NCBI GenBank assembly: GCA_946537565.1
Contig: CAMNFW010000007.1
Span: 1-19,781, forward strand
Length of the DNA: 19,781 nt
Origin: an uncultured Ruminococcus sp.
Lineage (GTDB): Bacteria > Bacillota > Clostridia > Oscillospirales > Ruminococcaceae
Direction: 5' to 3'
Shown: in pieces, positions 14,213-19,781 of the stretch
How positions within the stretch are numbered: position 1 is the stretch's first letter
Layout: each line of letters begins with the position of its first letter
The notes under the pieces: model-generated
The model's database searches: none
The model's input: the letters and a program-made list of their open reading frames with translations, nothing else
Told to the model about the DNA's origin: nothing
Made by a program: the position numbers and the translations under genes

Positions 14213-16054
14213 ATGACTGTTAAGGAAAAAATCGAAAAACATCTGCTGGAAGTTCAAAAGCCTTCCCGCTATATCGGCGGCGAGGTCGGCAGCATCACTA
14301 AGGACAAGTCCAAGATCGATGTCCGCTTTGCCTTCTGCTTCCCCGATACCTATGATATCGGTATGTCCCATCTGGGTATGAAAATTCTCTACTCCCTCAC
14401 CAACGAGCGCAGCAATTACTGGTGCGAAAGATGCTTCGCCCCAGGTGTTGATTTTGAAGAGATAATGAGAAAAAATGATATCCCTTTGTATGCCCTCGAA
14501 AGCCTTGACCCTATCAGGGATTTCGATTTCATCGGCTTTACTATGCAGTACGAGCTGTCCTATACAAACGTGCTGAATATGCTTGATCTTGCCGGTATCC
14601 CTATTTTTGCAAAGGACAGAACTCCTGAGCTGACCCAGATAGTTGTCGCCGGCGGTCCCTGTGTCTGCAACCCGGAACCTTTGGCTGATTTCTTCGACCT
14701 CTTCATTCTCGGTGAGGGCGAAGAAGTTAATCTTGAGCTTATGGACCTGTACAACGATATGAAAAAACAGGGCGCTGACCGTCTGGAATTTCTCGAAAAA
14801 GCTGCTCAGATCGAAGGAATTTACGTCCCTCAGTTCTACCATTACTTTTACAAGGAGGACGGAACTATCGACCACATCGAAGTGTCAAACAATGCCCCGG
14901 AAAAAATCCGCAAAAGAATTATCCGTGACCTCGATAAGGTATACTATCCAGATAATTTCGTTGTCCCTTTCACTGAAATCGTTCATGACCGTGTTTCTGT
15001 TGAGGTGCTGCGAGGCTGCATAAGAGGCTGCCGCTTCTGTCAGGCTGGCTTTATCTATCGCCCTTTCCGTGAAAAAACTCCGGATACTATCTGCCGGGAA
15101 ACACGCTCTCTCTGCGAAAATACCGGCTACGACGAGGTCTCTCTCGCTTCACTAAGCACCAGCGATCACTCCGGCATCGAACCTATGCTTGATCAGCTTC
15201 TTGACTACACCGAGGACGAGAAAATCAGTCTATCCCTGCCTTCTCTCAGAGTAGATAATTTCTCTGAATCTCTCCTTGAAAAAATTAAGCGTGTCCGCAA
15301 AACCGGTCTTACCTTCGCTGCTGAAGGCGGCACCCAGCGTCTTCGTGACGTTATAAATAAAAATGTCTCCGAAGAGGAAATAATGAATACCTGCAGCATC
15401 GCCTTCAAAGGCGGCTACTCTAACGTTAAGCTCTATTTCATGATGGGACTGCCTACCGAAACTGATGAGGATATCATCGGCATCGCTGAACTGGCTCAGC
15501 GTGTTGTTGACCTCTTCTATAACACCGAGGACAGACCTAAAGGCAGAGGCGTTCAGGTTTCTGTCAGCTGCGCTACCTTCGTGCCTAAGCCTTTTACCCC
15601 TTTCCAGTTTGAACCCCAGGATACCCGTCAGGAAATCGAAAGAAAACAAAAGCTCCTGCTGGATTCAGTTAAAACAAAAAAGATCAAAGTCAGCTACCAT
15701 GACCCCGATGTCAGTATGCTTGAGGTCATTCTCGCTAAAGGCGACAGAAGACTTTGCAGCTCAATCTACACCGCCTGGAAAAAAGGCTGCAAATTCGACA
15801 GCTGGGGTGAACATTTCCACTTTCCGCTGTGGCTGGAGGCTTTCGCTGAATGCGGCATCGACCCGGCTTTCTACGCTAACAGAAGATTTGAATACGATGA
15901 AATTCTCCCCTGGGATCACCTGGACTATCTCGTCACTAAAGAATTCCTGATAAGAGAAAATAAAACCGGCAGAAAAGCTGTAACTACTCCTAACTGCCGT
16001 CAAAGATGCTCCGGCTGCGGAGTAAATAAAGCTGTTGGGAGGGATTGCTTTTGA
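14213..16054 (+). CDS. B12-binding-like radical SAM protein (TIGR03960 type)
   Basis: The 613-residue protein matches the uncharacterised radical SAM family that travels with DUF2344 proteins. The N-terminal half (about 20-200) has a Rossmann-like, cobalamin-binding-type region with PDTYDIGMSHLGMKILY, VVAGGPCVCNPEP and FILGEGEE. The radical SAM core follows, with the 4Fe-4S ligands C269-x3-C273-x2-C276 in CIRGCRFCQ, then EVSLASLSTSDHSG, the SAM-site FAAEGGTQRLRDVINK and VKLYFMMGLPTETD. The C-terminus holds a second Cx3Cx2C: C595, C599 and C602 in CRQRCSGCGVNK, possibly an auxiliary cluster. Reaction and substrate are unknown. CGGAGG lies about six bases before the ATG. The stop overlaps the DUF2344 start (TTGA), and in many Clostridia the two are fused or adjacent. 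Confidence 0.9.
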   Translation: MTVKEKIEKHLLEVQKPSRYIGGEVGSITKDKSKIDVRFAFCFPDTYDIGMSHLGMKILYSLTNERSNYWCERCFAPGVDFEEIMRKNDIPLYALESLDPIRDFDFIGFTMQYELSYTNVLNMLDLAGIPIFAKDRTPELTQIVVAGGPCVCNPEPLADFFDLFILGEGEEVNLELMDLYNDMKKQGADRLEFLEKAAQIEGIYVPQFYHYFYKEDGTIDHIEVSNNAPEKIRKRIIRDLDKVYYPDNFVVPFTEIVHDRVSVEVLRGCIRGCRFCQAGFIYRPFREKTPDTICRETRSLCENTGYDEVSLASLSTSDHSGIEPMLDQLLDYTEDEKISLSLPSLRVDNFSESLLEKIKRVRKTGLTFAAEGGTQRLRDVINKNVSEEEIMNTCSIAFKGGYSNVKLYFMMGLPTETDEDIIGIAELAQRVVDLFYNTEDRPKGRGVQVSVSCATFVPKPFTPFQFEPQDTRQEIERKQKLLLDSVKTKKIKVSYHDPDVSMLEVILAKGDRRLCSSIYTAWKKGCKFDSWGEHFHFPLWLEAFAECGIDPAFYANRRFEYDEILPWDHLDYLVTKEFLIRENKTGRKAVTTPNCRQRCSGCGVNKAVGRDCF

Positions 16055-16704
16055 TCAGGCTCAGAGCTGTTTTTGAAAAAAAAGACCGGGCAAGATATAT
16101 CTCCCACCTTGACCTGAACCGCTGTATGCTCCGTATCTTCCGCCGTTCAGGTCTGCCTATATGGTACACCGAGGGCTTCCACCCCCACCCTTATTACTCC
16201 TTCGCCCTCGCTCTCTCTTTAGGTTATGAGAGCAGCTGCGAAATAATGGACTTCAACCTTAACGAAAATCTCCCCTTCGATGAGGTCCGGGACAGACTCA
16301 ATAATGTTATGCCTGACGGTATGCGTATACTCTCTGTAAGTGAACAAAAACTTAAGATCACCGCTATCGCTAAGGCTGAATACTCCTTCCTGCTGGAAAC
16401 TGATGACGCCGACGGGCTGTATTCCGCTATTCAGGAGCTTCTCAGTCTCCCTGAGATCCTTATCGAAAAGAAAACTAAAAAAGGTTTGAAAACTGTAAAC
16501 ATAAAACCAGATATGGAAATTCTCAGCTGCGAAAGATCCAACAAGGGCATCGAAATGTCTATGCGCCTCCCTGCTGGTACTCAGACTAACTATAACCCTT
16601 CACTGTTCTTCGAGGCTCTGAAAAAACATACTTCCCTGCCCTTTTATGAGTCTCAGATCAGACGAACTGCTATTCTCTGTGAAAATAATGAAAAATTTTC
16701 TTAA
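16051..16704 (+). CDS. DUF2344 radical SAM-linked protein (TIGR03936 type)
   Basis: The 217-residue protein matches the family by its N-terminal signature: KKDRARYISHLDLNRCMLRI, then IFRRSGLPIWYTEGFHPHPY and SFALALSLGYESSCEIMDF. The C-terminal part is less conserved. It is always found with the radical SAM protein above, and presumably helps bind its substrate. GGGAGGG at 16037-16043 is seven bases before the TTG at 16051 but only one base before the TTG at 16045, so I chose 16051. This start overlaps the upstream TGA as TTGA and gives coupled translation. The role is unknown. A link to RNA or ribosome modification has been suggested by neighbourhoods with ribosomal genes, and here rplS is next. 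Confidence 0.9.
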   Translation: MIRLRAVFEKKDRARYISHLDLNRCMLRIFRRSGLPIWYTEGFHPHPYYSFALALSLGYESSCEIMDFNLNENLPFDEVRDRLNNVMPDGMRILSVSEQKLKITAIAKAEYSFLLETDDADGLYSAIQELLSLPEILIEKKTKKGLKTVNIKPDMEILSCERSNKGIEMSMRLPAGTQTNYNPSLFFEALKKHTSLPFYESQIRRTAILCENNEKFS

Positions 16705-16710
16705 AAACAC

Positions 16711-16739
16711 TTGCTTTTTTTCTGAAAGTATGTTATGAT
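16711..16739 (+). promoter_or_regulatory. Promoter of rplS
   Basis: TTGCTT (16711-16716), 17 bases, TATGAT (16734-16739), with a TGT extension before the -10. It starts seven bases after the DUF2344 stop and gives a leader of about 240 bases. Confidence 0.8.
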
Positions 16740-16744
16740 ATAAA

Positions 16745-16984
16745 AGCATTTGAGATCCGTCCGGTTTTTTTACCGGATGAGTATTAATGCCGAAAGACAT
16801 TAAATCGGATCGTCCGCTGCCCGTTACCTGCTTCGGCAGAGTGCCTTTTCAGGCTTTGTGACTCGTTCACTTCATGAGATCTCGTATCTCTTATGTTTGT
16901 TTTTTTCCTGTGAACTGCGGTATGCTGAACCGCTCTCCATCAGGATGGGTATGAAGGTTCGGAAATTTTTAGGAGGAATTTAAA
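16745..16984 (+). promoter_or_regulatory. Long structured leader of rplS
   Basis: The leader holds, in order, four structures. First is a three-way junction: P1 16754-16759/16806-16811, P2 16760-16765/16772-16777, P3 16784-16789/16798-16803. Second is a CUGC-UUCG-GCAG hairpin (16828-16839). Third is a weak stem (16876-16880/16886-16890) followed by a U-run (16900-16906), like an attenuator. Fourth are two overlapping stems near the start: 16917-16921/16929-16933 and 16925-16931/16956-16962, the latter ending eight bases before AGGAGG. Many Firmicutes have an autoregulatory L19 leader at this place; identity with that family is likely for the last part but unproven here. Confidence 0.6.
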
Positions 16985-17329
16985 ATGGATGCACTCAAAA
17001 TGATCAGCGATTCAAGCCTTAAGGAGAACGCTCCCAAGTTCAACGTCGGCGACACAGTAAAGGTACACGTTAAAATCAAGGAAGGCGACAAAAGCCGTAT
17101 CCAGGTTTTCGAGGGTACTGTTATTGCTAAGAAGCACGGCGGAATCAGCGAGACCTTCACTGTAAGACGTGTTGCTCACGGCTGCGGTGTTGAGAGAGTT
17201 TTCCCTCTCCACTCACCTGTTGTTGACAAGGTTGAAGTCATCAGAAACGGTAAGGTTCGCAGAGCTAAGCTTTATTACCTCAGAGACAGAGTTGGTAAGG
17301 CTGCTAAGGTCAAGGAACAGATCCGCTGA
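16985..17329 (+). CDS. rplS: 50S ribosomal protein L19
   Basis: L19 sits at the 30S-50S interface of the ribosome. The 114-residue product shows the conserved blocks [59 protein letters not shown] and a basic C-terminus with [20 protein letters not shown]. Length is normal. AGGAGG lies eight bases before the ATG. Codon use (many AAG, GTT, CGT and GCT codons) is that of a highly expressed gene. It is not next to rimM/trmD as in many bacteria; it has its own promoter and leader and is followed by a terminator before lepB. Feedback by L19 on the leader is the expected control. Confidence 0.98.
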   Translation: MDALKMISDSSLKENAPKFNVGDTVKVHVKIKEGDKSRIQVFEGTVIAKKHGGISETFTVRRVAHGCGVERVFPLHSPVVDKVEVIRNGKVRRAKLYYLRDRVGKAAKVKEQIR

Positions 17330-17385
17330 GAGCGGCGCAGACTGCAACCAGCCGGTGCTTATCGGCTGGTTCAGCTCTTATCCCC

Positions 17386-17407
17386 GGGGACGTATAGTCC
17401 CTTTTTT
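17386..17407 (+). terminator. Rho-independent terminator of rplS
   Basis: GGGAC (17387-17391) pairs with GTCCC (17397-17401), followed by TTTTTT. A separate 9-bp hairpin AACCAGCCG/CGGCTGGTT (17346-17354/17363-17371) lies just before it. Together they should end the rplS transcript, perhaps with read-through into lepB, because no good promoter is visible between 17407 and 17457. Confidence 0.75.
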
Positions 17408-17456
17408 GCTACATTATGATTACTCCGGACTACTATTTATATAAAGGCGGTGCGAT

Positions 17457-18179
17457 ATGGACAACGAGCCTAAAATAAACGAATCTGACAATAATTCAGA
17501 AAATAACGATAACACTGGAAATAATGGCGGAAAAGAGGAAAAAAAATCCTCGCTCCTTCAGGATATCATTGATATCGCTGAGTCAACTTTGATAACTATT
17601 TTCGTTATCGTGCTTATCTTCACCTACTTTCTCCACCCCGTTAACGTGGTCGGAAGATCAATGGTGCCTACTCTTAACAAAAACTATGAATCCTCTGCCA
17701 GTGTCACTGACAAGATTTTTATGTCTACTGTTTACTTTAACCTGTCCTACGGCGATATCATCATCATCGACCAGGATCAGAACTACCTCCTGGACGACAA
17801 TGGCAACATCTATACCCCTACCGTAAAGAATTGCCTCGATGAGTGTATTATCAAAAGAATTATCGCTGTCGGCGGTCAGACTATCGATATCAGAGACAAT
17901 CAGGTCATCGTTGACGGCAAGATGCTGGACGAGCCTTATATCGCTGACGGTTCTACTACTGTCGGCCTCGGCGCTTTCGACAGCCAGTATCCCATTACTA
18001 TCCCAGAAGGCTATTACTTCGTTATGGGCGACAACCGCAACCGCTCTACCGACAGCCGTGCCCCTCAGGTGGGTCTCATCAAGGCTGAACAGATCTACGG
18101 TGTCGCTCTCATGAGATATTCCCCTATCAAGGATTTCAAAATACTGACTGATTCATGGAAGGAATCAGCTGATGAATAA
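17457..18179 (+). CDS. lepB: Type I signal peptidase (first copy)
   Basis: The membrane-bound enzyme removes signal peptides from exported proteins by a Ser/Lys dyad. The 240-residue protein has an unusual hydrophilic N-terminus (1-34, rich in Asn, Asp, Glu and Lys). One membrane segment follows (about 43-60), then catalytic S68 in GRSMVPTL, K133 in IIKRIIAVGG, and the box MGDNRNRSTDSR (190-201). The single membrane segment and short catalytic domain fit the Gram-positive SipS type. An insert of about 35 residues (LLDDNGNIYTPTVKN and neighbours) lies between the Ser and Lys boxes. AAGGCGGTG is about five bases before the ATG. The last eight bases overlap the second signal peptidase gene. It stands where many Firmicutes have lepB between rplS and rbgA. 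Confidence 0.96.
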   Translation: MDNEPKINESDNNSENNDNTGNNGGKEEKKSSLLQDIIDIAESTLITIFVIVLIFTYFLHPVNVVGRSMVPTLNKNYESSASVTDKIFMSTVYFNLSYGDIIIIDQDQNYLLDDNGNIYTPTVKNCLDECIIKRIIAVGGQTIDIRDNQVIVDGKMLDEPYIADGSTTVGLGAFDSQYPITIPEGYYFVMGDNRNRSTDSRAPQVGLIKAEQIYGVALMRYSPIKDFKILTDSWKESADE

Positions 18180-18765
18180 CAGCTCTAAAAATAAGCTCCT
18201 GAAAGAATTGGGTGACCTTGCTGAAAATATGATCATCGTCCTCTTCGTTACTACCCTTTTCTTCACTTACCTGCTGACCGTTGTTACTGTCAAGGGCAGC
18301 TCTATGGAAAAAACCCTGATGCCCGATGATAAGATCATCGTTTCTTTGATCAGCAGAGATTTTGAACCAGGCGATATCGTTATCATAAACGCTGACGAAA
18401 GTCTCTTGCTGGACGAAAACGGCAATGTCATAAACGGTCTCGGCTTGAATAAGATCATAGTTAAAAGAATTATCGCCTGCGCCGGTCAGCAGATCGACTT
18501 CGATTTCGACAGAGGTGCAGTTTATGTTGACGGTGAAATGCTGGACGAGGATTATGTTACCCTCGGTCTCACTCACCTGGACGAGGGAGCTTTTACAGGA
18601 CAGTATCCGGTCACTGTTCCGGAGGGCTGTGTATTCGTTATGGGCGACAACAGAACTGTCTCAAAGGACAGCCGCTCCTCTGATGTGGGATTTGTTTCTG
18701 AGGATAATATCAGAGGAAAGGTGATCCTGCGAATTTTCCCATTCAGCAGCTTCGGAACTGTATGA
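18172..18765 (+). CDS. lepB: Type I signal peptidase (second copy)
   Basis: This 197-residue paralogue of the preceding protein has one N-terminal membrane segment (about 20-38), catalytic S44 in KGSSMEKTL, K98 in IIVKRIIACAGQ, and the box FVMGDNRTVSKDSR (155-168). It keeps the same LLLDENGNV insert as the first copy and the closing GAFTGQYPVTVPEG, so the two look like an old tandem duplication. It lacks the Asn-rich N-terminal extension. GAAGGA lies eight bases before the ATG, inside the first copy, and the genes overlap by eight bases. The usual methionine after the catalytic Ser is kept, so both should be active. Why two are kept side by side is not shown by the sequence; different substrate ranges are plausible. 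Confidence 0.95.
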   Translation: MNNSSKNKLLKELGDLAENMIIVLFVTTLFFTYLLTVVTVKGSSMEKTLMPDDKIIVSLISRDFEPGDIVIINADESLLLDENGNVINGLGLNKIIVKRIIACAGQQIDFDFDRGAVYVDGEMLDEDYVTLGLTHLDEGAFTGQYPVTVPEGCVFVMGDNRTVSKDSRSSDVGFVSEDNIRGKVILRIFPFSSFGTV

Positions 18766-18843
18766 TCATCAGGTTTTCCCCTGATCGTTCACGTTCCCTC
18801 GCTGCATAGATCTTCTTAAACTGATACTGACGGTGGTGAAATA

Positions 18844-19725
18844 ATGGATAATAACGATATGAAAACTATACAGTGGTTTCCAGGGCATATGGCTAAAACA
18901 AGACGTGCCATCGCCGCAAACCTGAAGCTGGTGGACGCTGTCGCTGAACTCATCGACGCAAGAACTCCACTAAGCAGCCGCAATCCCGAAATCGACAGCC
19001 TTACCGCTAAAAAACCACGAATCATTATTATGAATAAATGCGACCTGGCTGACAGCAATGCCACCTCCGCCTGGATAAACTATTTCAGGAATCAGGGTAT
19101 CACCGCCCTGGCTGTGGACTGTAAGTCCGGCAAGGGTCTGAATAAACTTATGCCTGCTCTGAAAAATGAGGTTCTGGCTGAGCTTATGGAAAAAAGACAG
19201 CGCAGCGGTATGACCGGCGCTCCCGTCAGAATGATGATACTGGGTATCCCAAATGTGGGAAAATCTTCCCTCATTAACCGTCTCGCCGGCTCTAAACGCA
19301 CTAAGGTCGAAGACAGACCAGGTGTTACCCGTGTAAAACAATGGGTAAAGCTCGCTGATAATACCGAACTGCTGGATATGCCCGGCGTTCTCTGGCCTAA
19401 ATTTGAAGACCAGTCTGCTGCGATACGCCTCGCATTCACCGGCGCTATCAGCGATGATATCCTCGATATCGAAACCCTCGCCATGAAACTGCTGGTGTTC
19501 TTGTCTGAGAATTACCCTCAGTCTCTGGCTGAAAGATATAAAATAGATCTCTCCGATGATGACGACGGTCTCGCTCTCCTCGAAAAAATCGGAAAAAAAC
19601 GTGGTATGGTCATCTCCGGCGGCGAGATCAATACCGAACGTGCTGCTATTACCGTTCTCGATGAATTCAGAAGCGGCAAGCTGGGTAAAATCACCCTGGA
19701 AATGCCGGAAGGAAAGGCACTGTAA
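18844..19725 (+). CDS. rbgA: Ribosome biogenesis GTPase RbgA (YlqF)
   Basis: RbgA is a circularly permuted GTPase needed for late assembly of the 50S subunit. The 293-residue protein starts with IQWFPGHMAKTRR (9-21), typical of the family. The G motifs come in permuted order: G4 NKCD (64-67), G5-like DCKSGKG, G1 GIPNVGKS (134-141), G2 with PGVTR, and G3 DMPG (178-181). The C-terminal domain ends normally. GGTGGTGAA is close to the ATG at 18844; the methionine at residue 6 is a less likely start. Its place after rplS-lepB and before rnhB is the classical Firmicute order. The gap of 78 bases after lepB contains only a small hairpin (18768-18785), so it is probably co-transcribed. Confidence 0.97.
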   Translation: MDNNDMKTIQWFPGHMAKTRRAIAANLKLVDAVAELIDARTPLSSRNPEIDSLTAKKPRIIIMNKCDLADSNATSAWINYFRNQGITALAVDCKSGKGLNKLMPALKNEVLAELMEKRQRSGMTGAPVRMMILGIPNVGKSSLINRLAGSKRTKVEDRPGVTRVKQWVKLADNTELLDMPGVLWPKFEDQSAAIRLAFTGAISDDILDIETLAMKLLVFLSENYPQSLAERYKIDLSDDDDGLALLEKIGKKRGMVISGGEINTERAAITVLDEFRSGKLGKITLEMPEGKAL

Positions 19726-19781
19726 TGGCAAGGATAATTCTTCATCAGGAGCTTTTCGATTATGATAAAAGCCTCCGCATC
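19725..19781 (+). CDS. rnhB: Ribonuclease HII, first 19 residues (partial)
   Basis: The ATG at 19725 overlaps the rbgA stop (TAATG) and opens a frame to the end of the window. It encodes MARIILHQELFDYDKSLRI. The ELFDYDKSLR pattern matches the N-terminal helix of RNase HII just before its catalytic DEAGRG motif, which lies outside. The rbgA-rnhB order is standard in Firmicutes. RNase HII nicks DNA at single ribonucleotides. The family call rests on this short pattern and position. A GGAAAGG site lies about 10 bases upstream. Confidence 0.7.
   Translation, partial: MARIILHQELFDYDKSLRI

Noticed and set aside
14138..14875. 245-residue minus-strand ORF opposite the radical SAM gene
   Set aside because: Long shadow frame produced by codon bias; the plus strand encodes a clear radical SAM family member over the same bases.
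18768..18785. Terminator between the second lepB and rbgA
   Set aside because: The 6-bp stem ATCAGG/CCTGAT has no U-tract, so co-transcription with rbgA is more likely.
18970..19731. 253-residue minus-strand ORF opposite rbgA
   Set aside because: Shadow of rbgA, whose GTPase motifs are unambiguous; no ribosome site.

Overview
This looks like chromosomal core sequence from a low-GC Gram-positive bacterium of the class Clostridia, most likely Ruminococcus or a close Oscillospiraceae relative. That placement is inference from gene content and style: a YmfF/YmfH-like M16 peptidase pair beside lgt and folD, a pyrimidine-nucleoside phosphorylase, a YnzC/DUF896 protein, a radical SAM/DUF2344 pair, the rplS-lepB-rbgA-rnhB order, strong Shine-Dalgarno sites, sigma-A promoters and orphan SUKH (SMI1/KNR4) genes. 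No phage, plasmid, CRISPR, rRNA or tRNA is visible.

Left arm (1-5820). The 3' end of an unrecognised plus-strand gene is followed by hairpins that may be the ends of a 148-bp MITE-like element. A minus-strand SUKH gene comes next. Beyond it is a minus-strand operon read from about 5790 down to 1028: inactive-type M16 peptidase, HxxEH M16 peptidase, lgt and folD. Its genes overlap by ATGA or lie 23 bases apart, and it ends at a strong terminator. Lgt carries an unusual Asp-rich repetitive tail.

Centre (5960-9690). Separate plus-strand units carry a second SUKH protein, a pyrimidine-nucleoside phosphorylase, a coiled-coil double zinc-ribbon protein, and a single-pass membrane protein with a Thr/Pro/Gly-rich exterior. 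Three of these four have a well-formed promoter with 17-base spacing.

Right-centre (9659-13060). A minus-strand clpC-type gene, without neighbouring ctsR/mcsAB and with a shortened middle domain, faces away from a 40-residue Cys-rich small membrane protein. A gene-poor stretch of about 640 bases follows, with a terminator, short tandem repeats, a degenerate 32-33-base tandem repeat and a possible coding relic.

Right arm (12994-19781). All genes are on the plus strand. A perfect-consensus promoter drives ynzC-like, cdd and a GNAT acetyltransferase gene, all overlapping. Next come the radical SAM protein and its DUF2344 partner (overlap TTGA). rplS follows with its own promoter and a long structured leader. 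Then come two overlapping signal peptidase I genes, rbgA and the first 19 codons of rnhB. Together the right arm serves pyrimidine salvage, ribosome building and protein export.

Most of the window is ordinary core genome. The points most worth a second look are the rplS leader, the MITE-like element at a gene's stop codon, the second CxxxCxxC at the radical SAM C-terminus, the ClpC without a recognisable M domain, the Lgt acidic tail and the repeats at 12633-12922.
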